Shown piece by piece: positions 36,101-43,728 of a stretch of DNA of 64,000 bases; the first letter of the stretch is position 1; each line of letters opens with the position of its first letter. Location: positions 1 through 64,000 of the forward strand of contig NZ_NPMR01000001.1 in assembly GCF_002245215.1 (NCBI RefSeq), in the 5' to 3' direction. The translations under genes were made by a program, and so were the position numbers. The notes below the pieces were generated by a model. That model searched no databases. It was not told the DNA's origin and saw only the letters and a program-made list of their open reading frames with translations. Source of the stretch: Microbacterium sp. Yaish 1 (GTDB lineage Bacteria; Actinomycetota; Actinomycetes; Actinomycetales; Microbacteriaceae).

Positions 36101-36769
36101 GGCTGGCTTGCGGGCGAACCGCTGAGCGAGATGGACGAGAAGCAGATGGATATCGCGCAGTTCATCGAAAACGACGTCATCTACCGGCTCGTGTGGGGCA
36201 TCGAGGCAGCCCGTGTGTACGAGCTCGCACAGGGCAACCTCGCGGCTGAATTGATCAACGGATTCGCGACCGCTGCACTTGAGGCCGGGACGCTCAACCC
36301 TGCGGCCGCAGTCTTGCTGCGCTCGGGATTCGACCACCGTGCCGCCGCGATCAAGGCGGTAAACGACACGGGCGCCGATTTCACCGATGCAGTAGGGATG
36401 CGGGCGTGGTTGGACGACCTCGACCCCTGGTTGGCATCTGACTCTGCGTGGCCGACGGAGGCAAGTAGGGGTGCGTGGGAAGAATTCACCCGCCGACTGA
36501 GATCGCGTCGCCGCCGCCGTTGGGGGCAGCACGTTTTGTCGTTGGACGAGGTCGAGTGGTTCGAGGAGCCACCGAACGAAGGTGAGTGGCTACGCGTAAG
36601 CCACGACGGCTCAGAGACCGCGACCCTCTGGACGCCGGGGTTCGATCGGCTCGGAAAGGCCCACGTAGTCCTCAACAAGCACCGCGAGGGCCTGCTTCAC
36701 GCCGTATGCGGAGATGGCGGAACGGTTCTACTTCGCTACCGCGGCCCCGACGACTGGCTCGTCAACTAG
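33131..36769 (+). CDS. hamB: HamB-like SF2 DEAD/DEAH helicase, Hachiman-type defence
   Basis: A 1212-aa superfamily 2 helicase of the Ski2/Hel308 style. Motif I PTSAGKT (385-391), Ia TPLRALSAQ (412-420), Ib ATPEKLD (461-467), II DEGH (486-489), III SAVFP (522-526), IV VLIFCPLR, V ASPTLAQGLNLS (711-722) and VI IGRAGRA (747-753) are all intact. About 360 residues of helical, acidic-linker sequence precede the core and about 450 follow. It overlaps the nuclease gene by 11 bp. In Hachiman the helicase senses damaged or phage DNA and releases the nuclease; that role here is inference. Confidence 0.72.
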   Translation: MPRDVAALATQLAEATEAGFRGRLLARGQAQSMIRRDGQLPDDSQNFSAYLDQDLLDYGYSLMSTALRIFEADRTEDASTEAEVARQVATSRDAFLQASYALEAATRNAARETPEIAFHRLIAGAASHMAGYAARAFSLVEASRVSGRLSPMELTLADLVMRDLRGIEGRTLRVRSAPEVSDEALADAMSRYDETEPGDEDSDGPVDVETNTWDGGAGPEDLSDLGPVTLLLSEHYLSSVSTALFAIAFGRDALLADAIADLQLGEDASDDIAAPGPWWVFRLTRHIVADLAKTSIRRNLPSDPPGGGDTVSANERPGREGRDSSTEVASTSPSHRAKRLWHRLRLTYVAALLARERAEIDLWPSQLHVVDRIFANTDDLVVALPTSAGKTRIAELCILRCLAQKRRAVYVTPLRALSAQTERILEETFAPLGAQVSSLYGSMGANDLDGDALRSSDIVVATPEKLDFALRSEPTVLDDVGLIILDEGHMIGAEEREVRYEAQIQRLLRRADADTRRIVCLSAVFPENEELDDFVDWITDDAPEGLHKENWRPTRQQFGLVEWRKGGYARLSVTVGDDQPYIPRYLEAKPPAGKRKLAFPKNQNELTLATAWRLVEEGQTVLIFCPLRVSVGTLATLIVKLHQQGLIDSVMPDGVDIANAEAVGTEWFGADHDILKCLRLGVAIHHGALPGPFRREIEGLLHNRILKITVASPTLAQGLNLSASVVLFSSLHRSGNVLKGSEFANVIGRAGRAFVDTEGLVLYPVFEPSAYKRDTWLQLTDGVRSRDLQSGLILIGRMLLERMRAAVGDSRLSPFLEYLTGSDWSFPTVPGEDSAEQEAASTAWTAGLSMLDTAILSVVGDEAADPADVIQVLANAMRDSLWERQLRRLDDADSLLIRAVVEQRAQLLWNTSSPAQRRGWYLAGLGADAGSELGTAAAGIVSLTNAAEISIAEGETEDAADGLVSLAARVFSISTFAPTISVNNWRAVLAGWLAGEPLSEMDEKQMDIAQFIENDVIYRLVWGIEAARVYELAQGNLAAELINGFATAALEAGTLNPAAAVLLRSGFDHRAAAIKAVNDTGADFTDAVGMRAWLDDLDPWLASDSAWPTEASRGAWEEFTRRLRSRRRRRWGQHVLSLDEVEWFEEPPNEGEWLRVSHDGSETATLWTPGFDRLGKAHVVLNKHREGLLHAVCGDGGTVLLRYRGPDDWLVN

Positions 36770-36892
36770 ACCGACCATAACGGCATGTGGGCTCGGGGCG
36801 CTTTGCTTGGTCAGAACGGATCGGCTCCCGGGTTGAAGGATGCGAGTCATTGCAAAGCCGGCAAGAGCGGATGGAGCCTCTGATTCTGCTGA

Positions 36893-38108
36893 TTACGAGG
36901 TAATCCGTCGGCCTGACGAACTAGCCAGCTCGTTCTGCACCTGCCTCGCCTCAGCGCTCATCGTGCCCGTCGCTTCCGAGATCAGCCCGGCGATAAGTCG
37001 CGGCGTATTGCGGGGGCGCTCGGAGCCGGCGGGCCGCTGTGTGGCCTTGGCGACGCGGTAGTGAAGGACGGCGGCGATGTCGTCGGCGTCGGTGAACCGG
37101 CGCGCGGAGACGAGGTGCGGCAGCAGCAGGTCGGCGTCGTGGTGGTTGGCCTCGGCCCGGCGCAGCTCAGCGGTCAGCGCACCAAACGCCGGGGAGCTGA
37201 CCGCGGCCTCTACCTCGTCCTCGGTGAGCCCGGATGCTTGGACGAGACTCGCTCACCTGTCGTGCTGACCAGAGGCCGCGATCGTCTAGTACTCGGCGGC
37301 GAGCTGGGCGATCGACCTCCAGGCTTCTTGCTCGTCGGTGATGGTCTCCTGGGCGGAGAGCTCGGCGCCGACGTGCTGGAGCACCCCGCACAGCACGGAT
37401 CGGGCGGTGGCTTCGGTGTTGTCGCCGGGGTGCGGCCCCTCGTGCGAGTCGTCGGGCTTGTCGACGGCGACATATGCCAGGTTCGCATCGCGGCCGCGGG
37501 TGAGGGCCGGTCGAGGTGTTCGACCACGTAGTCGGCTGGGAGCACGACCGCACCACCCCGCTTGCGGGTTGCGCGGCGGAGAGTGAGGGAGTCGTCGTCG
37601 ACGACCTCGGTCACCGTCCATCGGTCGCCGTTGCGGACCCAGCCGCGGCCGGCGCGCAGGCGGCGGTCGTTGTGCCGGGTAATGACCGAGTCCCCGGTGG
37701 CGGCGAAGGTGCCGTCGTGCAACTCGACCTCGCGCAGCGCGTTCACCGTGCCGCCTCGAGGACCAGATCAGTCCGGGCGCGCTGGTTGAGCGCTTGGACG
37801 AGTTCGTTCGAGTCGGTGACCAGCACCGTCGCGCGGCCGGCGGGGCGGTCGGATCGCCACGCGGCGTAGGCGGAGTCGATCATCGCCTCAGTCTGGCCGC
37901 CGGTCACGCGGCCGTGCTTCATGTACGTGTCGATGAACTCCGTGTGCCCGTGCCAAAGGCCGAGGGAGGCGGTCTTCTCTCACGGGTTCGTGAAGCGGTG
38001 AATGTCGAACAGCTCGGGCGCATCGTCGCGGTCGTGGACGAGCAGCGAGAATGCCCCGGAGGCGGTCGGTGACCGGAGCTGGGCGCAGTCCCCGACCAGC
38101 AGCACCTT
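36893..38108 (-). pseudogene. MobF/TraA-type relaxase-helicase remnant
   Basis: On the minus strand, pieces of the helicase and C-terminal domains of a conjugative relaxase follow in order: KVLLVGDCAQLRSPTASGAF, WHGHTEFIDTYM, HDGTFAATGDSVITRHNDRR, LTRGRDANLAYVAVDKPDDS, then GLTEDEVEAAV...RRAEANHHDADLLLPHLV and a natural-looking end at 36893. In-frame stops occur at 37980-37982 (TGA), 37743-37745 (TGA), 37286-37288 (TAG) and 37253-37255 (TGA), and an out-of-frame deletion lies near 37505. The relaxase catalytic N-terminus is absent. It is a relic of an integrative conjugative element or plasmid. Confidence 0.8.
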
Positions 38109-38111
38109 CGC

Positions 38112-38350
38112 CCTTCTACCTCGCCTGCGACGAGGGCCGTCTGCGGCTGTGCAACCAGGCGTGCTTCATCAAGACCACCCCCACCGAGAACCTAGACGTG
38201 ACCTCGGAGTTCACCGGCGCCTACGAAACCATCCTCGACCCGACTAACCGCCTCAACGCCAAGTTCTGGCAGCGCACCAGCCAGCTCCGCCCCGACATTG
38301 ACCTCAACAAGGAAGCAACCCTGCCCACCAATCACGGGGGCAGGGTTGGA
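38112..38350 (+). pseudogene. C-terminal fragment, probably of a serine recombinase
   Basis: An open frame FYLACDEGRLRLCNQACFIK...EFTGAYETILDP, resembling the RRxxNQAxFxxIxIxxD...PFxxLLDP end of large serine recombinases. It has no start of its own, abuts the relaxase relic (opposite strand) and runs into the tRNA 3' end. The assignment is tentative. Confidence 0.4.
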
Positions 38351-38362
38351 ACGTCGACCAAA

Positions 38363-38438
38363 TGGTGGACCTGAGGGGATTCGAACCCCTGACCTCTTCA
38401 TTGCGAACGAAGCGCGCTACCAACTGCGCCACAGGCCC
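38363..38438 (-). tRNA. tRNA-Ala (anticodon CGC)
   Basis: A full cloverleaf of 76 nt including an encoded CCA: acceptor GGGCCTG/CAGGTCC, D arm GCGC-AGTTGGTA-GCGC, anticodon stem CTTCG/TGAAG with loop TTCGCAA (anticodon CGC), T arm AGGGG-TTCGAAT-CCCCT. The G3-U70 pair, the alanine identity element, is present. Its 3' end faces the island, so it is the likely integration site. Confidence 0.95.
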
Positions 38439-38495
38439 GGAACTCCCCCACACTATCACGCTGTCGGGACTGCTCCGTGCGCGCACAATGGAGGG

Positions 38496-39695
38496 ATGCA
38501 CCACCCCGCGGCATCCGTCATTCGCAACGTCCGTGTCTCCGACGCCTCCGCCGTCGACATCCGCATCGCCGATGGCGTGATCACCTCCATCGAGCCGGCG
38601 ACGCCGCAGGCGCCGCCCGCAGCCGCGGGCGACACTGGCCTCGAGATCGACGGCCGGGGAATGCTCGCGCTGCCCGGCCTCGTCAACGCTCATGCTCACG
38701 TCGACAAGTCGTGGTGGGGACTGCCGTGGCAGTCCTACGGCGGCGAGGGCGGCACCGACGGCCGCATTCGCCACGAGCGCGCCCGTCGCGACGAGCTGGG
38801 CATCCCGAGCGTCGCGACGACGGCGCACGTCCTCGAGCAGTTCGTCCGTCACGGCACGACGGCCATCCGCACGCACGTCGATGTCGACCTCGGCGTCGCC
38901 CAGCGTGGCATCGAGGCCGTGCGCGAAGCCGTGGCGGCATACGACGGCGCCCTCCAGGTTCAGATCGTGGCCTTCCCCCAGGACGGCGTGCTGCGCCGCC
39001 CCGGCGTCATCGACCTGCTCGACGAGGCGGCCGCCGCCGGCGCGGCGTTCATCGGCGGGCTGGATCCCGCGTCGATCGATCGCGACCCGGTCGGCCAGCT
39101 CGATGCGCTCTTCCGTGTCGCCGCCGACCGCGGCGTCGGTATCGACCTGCATCTGCACGACCCCGCCGAGCTCGGCGCCTTCCAGATCGAGCTCATCATC
39201 GAGCGCACCGAGCGTTTCAGTCTTGCGGGGCGCGTCAATCTCGCGCACGGATTCGCGCTCGCACAGGTGGGCGCGTCGCACCGACGCGACCTGCTCCAGG
39301 CGATGGCGGCGCTCGACATCACGATGACGACGGTCGCGCCCCTGCGCCTCCCCCAGCTGCCGCTTCACGAACTGGGTGCCGCGGGCGTGCGCTTCGGCTT
39401 CGGAACCGACGGCATCCGCGACCTGTGGAGCCCCTACGGCACCGGCGACCTGCTCGGCATCGCCTGGCAGTACGCCCGCGCCTCGAGCCTCGTCCGCGAC
39501 GACGACCTGCGCCGTGTGGTCGACATCGCGACGGGTGGTTCGGCCCCCTTCGCGGGACTGCCGGCCGGCAGGATCGACGCGGGCTCTCGCGCCGACATCA
39601 TCCTCGTCGACGCGGAGAACCCGATGGACGCGCTCGTGCGCACACCCGAGCGCGAGCTCGTCGTGGGGAACGGGCGCGTCCTGTTCCAGCGCTGA
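38496..39695 (+). CDS. cytosine deaminase-like amidohydrolase
   Basis: A 399-aa metal-dependent hydrolase of the CodA-like branch. Metal and substrate motifs: NAHAHVDKSWWGLPW, IRTHVDVD, HLHD (two His), NLAHGF and FGTDGIRDLWSPYG with the catalytic Asp. Substrate may be cytosine or another N-heterocycle; not decidable. ATG 38496 has CACAAT 6 nt upstream, suggesting a leaderless mRNA. It is divergent from the tRNA. Confidence 0.85.
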   Translation: MHHPAASVIRNVRVSDASAVDIRIADGVITSIEPATPQAPPAAAGDTGLEIDGRGMLALPGLVNAHAHVDKSWWGLPWQSYGGEGGTDGRIRHERARRDELGIPSVATTAHVLEQFVRHGTTAIRTHVDVDLGVAQRGIEAVREAVAAYDGALQVQIVAFPQDGVLRRPGVIDLLDEAAAAGAAFIGGLDPASIDRDPVGQLDALFRVAADRGVGIDLHLHDPAELGAFQIELIIERTERFSLAGRVNLAHGFALAQVGASHRRDLLQAMAALDITMTTVAPLRLPQLPLHELGAAGVRFGFGTDGIRDLWSPYGTGDLLGIAWQYARASSLVRDDDLRRVVDIATGGSAPFAGLPAGRIDAGSRADIILVDAENPMDALVRTPERELVVGNGRVLFQR

Positions 39696-39724
39696 GCCGC
39701 AGGCGCGGCCCAGCAGCTCGATGA

Positions 39725-40621
39725 TCAGCCGGCTGCGCGCTGAGCGAGGAGACGGCGGACGTGGTCCTCGATCTCCGCGTCATCGGCGAAAGCCGTGCGC
39801 GAGACATCTCCCGCTTTCGCGGCCCGGCTGGCGTCGAGGGATGCCGGCGCGCGGCGCGCGGCCTCGCGCTGGATCGCCTCACCGACGGCGGCCTGGCGCA
39901 GCGCTTCGCGCGCGTCGACCTCGTCGAGAACGGCCGCGGCACGCGAGCCGGCGGAGGCCGTGAGCGGGCGGGGCAGCTCGCGCGGCGTCCAGGTGGCACG
40001 CGCGTCCGCGAACTCGAACTCGGGCACGACAGCCGACGTCGCCTCGACGCGTGCGACGACGGCGGGAGCGGCGGCTGCCGAGCGCGCGGCGCGGCGAGCC
40101 ACAGCGGCCATGCGGCTGAGGACAACGGTGGCGAGGAACAGAGTCGCGAGGCCCGCGATCAGGAGCGTGGCGGAACCGATCGACGCCAGCAGCCATGCAC
40201 CGGTACCGGCAGCACCGAGGGCGAGGAGAGCGACGATCGTCGTCGCGAGGCGGAGACGACGACGGATACGGGCACGGTGCTCGGGCGACGTCATGCGCGC
40301 AGTGCGCGCGGCACGCACCTCACGGCGCGCTTCGATGAGCTGGCGGCGCTCGCTCTCGAGTCGCAGCTGCTCCTTCTCGTGCTGCACCTGGCGCGCGAGC
40401 TTCTGCTGCGCCAGCGCGGTGCGCGTCGAGAGCTCGACACGCACCTCTTCGGGCGCCTCAGCAGTCTCTGCGAGCACACGCAGCGCCTGGTTCAAGCGGA
40501 CGGCGTTGCGTTCGGCGGCGTCGTAGCGGTAACGACTGTGCCAGGACGGCAGCAGATAGACCATCCACAACGCGACCGCGACGAGGACGATCACGCCGCC
40601 GCCGAGAACCTGCCCACCCAT
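39725..40621 (-). CDS. conserved membrane protein, unknown function
   Basis: A 298-aa protein with one N-terminal helix (VIVLVAVALWMVYLLPSWHS), a charged coiled-coil-like region (about 35-120), two more helices (LATTIVALLALGAAG; ATLLIAGLATLFLATVVL) and an Ala/Arg-rich cytoplasmic tail. I recall this family downstream of galU and a GNAT gene in Microbacteriaceae, often labelled as a large exoprotein; that label has no support here. Start 40621 is chosen; ATG 40642 is possible. Confidence 0.7.
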   Translation of the reverse strand: MGGQVLGGGVIVLVAVALWMVYLLPSWHSRYRYDAAERNAVRLNQALRVLAETAEAPEEVRVELSTRTALAQQKLARQVQHEKEQLRLESERRQLIEARREVRAARTARMTSPEHRARIRRRLRLATTIVALLALGAAGTGAWLLASIGSATLLIAGLATLFLATVVLSRMAAVARRAARSAAAAPAVVARVEATSAVVPEFEFADARATWTPRELPRPLTASAGSRAAAVLDEVDAREALRQAAVGEAIQREAARRAPASLDASRAAKAGDVSRTAFADDAEIEDHVRRLLAQRAAG

Positions 40622-40655
40622 GGGGATAACCGTACGTGGCATCCCGCCCGCTGAC

Positions 40656-40681
40656 ACTTCAGACACAGGCGTGTCTGAAGT
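40656..40681. promoter_or_regulatory. perfect 26-bp palindrome in front of the membrane-protein gene
   Basis: ACTTCAGACAC and GTGTCTGAAGT are exact complements around AGGC. It lies in a notably AT-richer gap 35-60 bp upstream of the start at 40621 and has no U-tract on the gene strand, so an operator is more likely than a terminator. On the minus strand TTGAAC just upstream of it could be a -35 box. Confidence 0.55.
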
Positions 40682-40693
40682 TCTTGTTCAACT

Positions 40694-41335
40694 TTAAGGT
40701 TCGAGCCCCGCCGCGCGGCGGTCGGCAAGCGGGACGGTCGCCGCGTCAGGCGGCACGGCGCCCTCGATCCAGCGCCCGAGGACACCTCGGGGCACCTCCT
40801 CCGCGACGAGCGCGAAGGCGAAGTGGTCGCGCCAGTCGCCGTCGATGTGGATGTAGCGACGGCGCAGTCCCTCGTAACGGAATCCGAGCTTCTCGACGAC
40901 GCGCAGGCTCGCCCGGTTCTCGGGCCGAATGCAGATCTCCATGCGGTGCAGCCGCAGCTCCTCGAAGCAAAGATCCGTCGCGAGGGCGACGGCGGTCGGA
41001 GTGATGCTCTTGCCGGCGAACCGCTCGCTCACCCAGTACCCGATCGTCGCCGACGACAGCGAGCCGCGCGCGATGCCCCAGACGTTCAGCTGGCCGGCGA
41101 TCTGCCCCTCGTGCTCCATGACGAAGGGCACCCCGCTGCCGTCGCGGTACTGCTGCAGCAGACGCCGAATGCCGAGCCTCATGTCGAACGACACGGGACC
41201 ATCGGGACTCGTCGCCTCCCACCGCTGCAGCCACGAACGATTCGCCAGCAGCTCGGACTGCAGGGTGCGGGCGTCGCGCGGCCTGATCAGCCGTATCGCC
41301 ACCGGTCCGTGGTGGCGGGGTGCGGTGGCATCCAC
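40694..41335 (-). CDS. GNAT family acetyltransferase (RimJ-like)
   Basis: A 213-aa N-acetyltransferase. The acetyl-CoA region and the RimJ/RimL-type block ICIRPENRASLRVVEKLGFRYEGLRRRYIHIDGDWRDHFAFAL are well preserved. It probably acetylates a protein N-terminus (ribosomal or other). It follows galU by 19 bp on the same strand, so the two are likely co-transcribed. Confidence 0.9.
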   Translation of the reverse strand: MDATAPRHHGPVAIRLIRPRDARTLQSELLANRSWLQRWEATSPDGPVSFDMRLGIRRLLQQYRDGSGVPFVMEHEGQIAGQLNVWGIARGSLSSATIGYWVSERFAGKSITPTAVALATDLCFEELRLHRMEICIRPENRASLRVVEKLGFRYEGLRRRYIHIDGDWRDHFAFALVAEEVPRGVLGRWIEGAVPPDAATVPLADRRAAGLEP

Positions 41336-41354
41336 GCGCGTTCCCGTTCTCGTG

Positions 41355-42233
41355 TCAGAGGGTCCCGACGAAGTCCTTCAGCCACGGCCGCAGCTCAGGA
41401 CCGAGGTCATCGCGATCGGAGGCGAGCTGAACGATCGCCTTGATGTAGTCGAGCCGGTCGCCCGTGTCGTAACGGCGTCCGCGGAAGACGACGCCGAGCA
41501 CGCCCTCGGTCGTCGCGAGCTCCTGCAGTGCGTCGGTCAGCTGGATCTCGCCGCCCTTGCCCGGCTCGGTGCGCTCGAGGATGTCGTACACGTTGGGCTT
41601 GAGGACGTAACGACCGATGATCGCGTAGTTGGAGGGCGCGTCCTCCTTCTTCGGCTTCTCGACGAGTCCGGTGACCTTGACGACATCCGGGTCGTCGGTC
41701 GGCTCGACCGCCGCGGCGCCGTAGAGGTGGATCTGGTCGGGGTCGACCTCCATGAGGGCGACGACCGTCAGACCCGAGCGCTCCTGCTCGGCGAGCATCT
41801 TCGGCAGCAGCGGGTCGCGCTCGTCGATCAGGTCGTCGCCGAGCATGACGGCGAACGTCGAGTCACCCACGTGGGCGCGGGAACGCAGCACCGCATGCCC
41901 CAGACCCTTCGGCTCGCCCTGGCGGACGAAGTGGATGTCGGCGAGGTCGGACGATTCCTGAACCTTGCGGAGCTTCACGTCATCGCCCTTGCGGGTGAGG
42001 TTGTGCTCGAGCTCGGGAACGGAATCGAAGTGATTCGACAGGTTGTTCTTGTTGCGCCCGATGATGATCAGAACGTCGTCGATGCCTGCCTGGGTCGCCT
42101 CTTCGACGACGTACTGGATCGCCGGCTTGTCGACGACGGGCAGCATCTCCTTCGGCATCGCCTTCGTGGCGGGAAGGAAGCGGGTGCCGAGGCCTGCGGC
42201 GGGGATGACCGCCTTGATGCGCTGCTGAGACAT
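41355..42233 (-). CDS. galU: UTP-glucose-1-phosphate uridylyltransferase
   Basis: A 292-aa nucleotidyltransferase making UDP-glucose for cell-wall and exopolysaccharide sugars. Motifs: PAAGLGTRFLPATKAMPKEMLPVVDKP at the N-terminus, GLGHAVLRS, and VEKPKKEDAPSNYAIIGRY. ATG 42233 has TATGGT exactly 6 nt upstream (leaderless). Divergent from the 5-FCL gene with only 66 bp between starts. Confidence 0.95.
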   Translation of the reverse strand: MSQQRIKAVIPAAGLGTRFLPATKAMPKEMLPVVDKPAIQYVVEEATQAGIDDVLIIIGRNKNNLSNHFDSVPELEHNLTRKGDDVKLRKVQESSDLADIHFVRQGEPKGLGHAVLRSRAHVGDSTFAVMLGDDLIDERDPLLPKMLAEQERSGLTVVALMEVDPDQIHLYGAAAVEPTDDPDVVKVTGLVEKPKKEDAPSNYAIIGRYVLKPNVYDILERTEPGKGGEIQLTDALQELATTEGVLGVVFRGRRYDTGDRLDYIKAIVQLASDRDDLGPELRPWLKDFVGTL

Positions 42234-42286
42234 GGGACCACCATATCGATCAGGTGCCGCAGACGAGCCGTAACGCGCACAGCCTT

Positions 42287-42292
42287 TACAAT
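42287..42292 (+). promoter_or_regulatory. -10 box of the leaderless 5-FCL gene
   Basis: TACAAT 7 nt before the ATG at 42300. On the other strand TATGGT (around 42240-42245) serves galU in the same way, so two divergent leaderless promoters sit inside 66 bp. Confidence 0.6.
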
Positions 42293-42299
42293 CGGGGGC

Positions 42300-42896
42300 A
42301 TGTCCGACGCGATCGACAACGCCAAGCGCGCGCTGCGGGCGGACCTCCGCGAACGCCGGTACGGGATGTCGGATGCCGCGCGCGAGTCGGCCGCCGACGG
42401 CATCCGCGAGCAACTCCGCGAGCTCGTGGCGAGAACCGGCGCCCGCTCGATCTCGTGCTACCTCTCGGCACCGACCGAGCCGGGCACCCGTGCGTTCATC
42501 GACGAAGCCGTCGCGGCCGGCGTCCGGGTGCTCCTTCCCATCAGCCGGAACGACGGTCTGCTCGACTGGGTCGTCGCCGAACCGGGCGCCGCCGTCGCGG
42601 ACGGCCTCTTCGGGGTGCCCGAGCCGATCGGCGAAGTGCTCAGCCCCATCGCCGTCAGCGACGTCGATCTCCTCGTCATCCCGGCCGCGGCGGTCGACGC
42701 CGCGGGCATGCGGCTCGGCTGGGGTCGCGGATACTTCGACAAGACCCTCGGTTCGATGGAGAACCGCCCGCCGGTGTACGCCGTGCTCTTCGACTCCGAA
42801 CTCGTCGACGAGGTGCCGCGCGATCTGCACGATCAGCCGGTCACCGGCGTCGTCACTCCCACCAGAACCGTCGTCCTCGCTCCCGAGGCGCACTGA
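42300..42896 (+). CDS. 5-formyltetrahydrofolate cyclo-ligase
   Basis: A 198-aa enzyme converting 5-formyl-THF to 5,10-methenyl-THF with ATP. Family motifs: K9-R (NAKRALRADLRERR), CYLSAPTEPGT and the phosphate-binding GMRLGWGRGYFDKTL. Followed after 13 bp by the zinc-ribbon gene, so they form one unit with mscL probably included. Confidence 0.93.
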   Translation: MSDAIDNAKRALRADLRERRYGMSDAARESAADGIREQLRELVARTGARSISCYLSAPTEPGTRAFIDEAVAAGVRVLLPISRNDGLLDWVVAEPGAAVADGLFGVPEPIGEVLSPIAVSDVDLLVIPAAAVDAAGMRLGWGRGYFDKTLGSMENRPPVYAVLFDSELVDEVPRDLHDQPVTGVVTPTRTVVLAPEAH

Positions 42897-42909
42897 ACAC
42901 CGAGGAACC

Positions 42910-43200
42910 ATGCCCACCTACGCCTATGCCTGCAAGTCGTGCGGGCACCGCTTCGACGCGGTCCAGTCCTTCGCCGAGCCCGCTCTCACCGTCTGCCCCG
43001 AGTGCTCGGGCGAGCTCCGCAAGCAGTACGGGTCGATCGGCGTGACCTTCAACGGCGGCGGCTTCTACCGCACCGACTCCCGCGCGAGCGGGTCAGGATC
43101 GGGCGCGGCGTCGGGCACGTCAACCGGTAGCGGCGACTCGTCGTCTTCGGCATCATCGAAGTCCGAGGCGAAGTCCTCCCCCGCCGCGGCGGGTTCCTGA
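42910..43200 (+). CDS. FmdB-type zinc-ribbon protein
   Basis: A 96-aa protein: N-terminal zinc ribbon with C8, C11, C29 and C32 (CKSCGH...CPECSG) of the FmdB/putative regulatory family, then a low-complexity Ser/Gly/Ala tail from about residue 57. The function of the family is unclear. The position between folate cyclo-ligase and mscL is common in Actinobacteria. Confidence 0.88.
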   Translation: MPTYAYACKSCGHRFDAVQSFAEPALTVCPECSGELRKQYGSIGVTFNGGGFYRTDSRASGSGSGAASGTSTGSGDSSSSASSKSEAKSSPAAAGS

Positions 43201-43231
43201 CACCCGGCGCGACCGGAGAGAGAGGAGAGCC

Positions 43232-43723
43232 ATGATCAAGGGCTTCCGCGATTTCATCATGCGCGGCAACGTCATCGACCTGGCCGTCGCCGTGGTCATC
43301 GGCGGTGCGTTCACCGCCGTCGTCAACGCGATCGTGTCGAGCATCATCAACCCCATCGTCGCGCTCGTATGGCAGGCGGACGAGAACGGCAACGCGGGCA
43401 TCCCCGTCGAGGGCCTGCACGGCACCGTGATCTTCCCGATCGGCACCCTTCTGACGGCGATCATCAGCTTCTTCGCCGTCGCCCTCGTCGTCTACTTCGT
43501 GTTCGTCGTTCCGATGAACAAGTGGAAGGAGCGTCAGGCCGCCAAGGCCGGCGTCGTCGAAGAGACCGCGAAGCTCCCGACCGAGCAGGAGCTGCTCATC
43601 CAGATCCGCGACCTGCTGGAGAAGAACAACGCCGCGAGCTCCACGTCGCCCGCCCCCGCGACGGCTACCGACGCCCCGCTGCGCCGTTCGCAGAACACTC
43701 CCCCGGCGGCGCCGTCCGCCTGA
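43232..43723 (+). CDS. mscL: large-conductance mechanosensitive channel
   Basis: A 163-aa two-helix pore protein that releases solutes on osmotic downshock. N-terminal FRDFIMRGNVIDLAVAVVIGGAF is diagnostic; the second helix (TLLTAIISFFAVALVVYFVFVV) is followed by a charged cytoplasmic helix and a Pro/Ala/Ser-rich extension. AGAGGAGAG lies before the ATG. Confidence 0.95.
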   Translation: MIKGFRDFIMRGNVIDLAVAVVIGGAFTAVVNAIVSSIINPIVALVWQADENGNAGIPVEGLHGTVIFPIGTLLTAIISFFAVALVVYFVFVVPMNKWKERQAAKAGVVEETAKLPTEQELLIQIRDLLEKNNAASSTSPAPATATDAPLRRSQNTPPAAPSA

Positions 43724-43728
43724 GCGGG

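Noticed and set aside
36840..37531. Plus-strand ORFs in the relaxase relic
   Set aside because: They are antisense to stretches with clear MobF homology on the minus strand and show no domain of their own.
37253..37982. Reading the relaxase TGA codons as recoded tryptophan or selenocysteine
   Set aside because: A TAG stop and an out-of-frame deletion are also present and the rest of the window uses TGA as a normal stop, so simple decay explains it.
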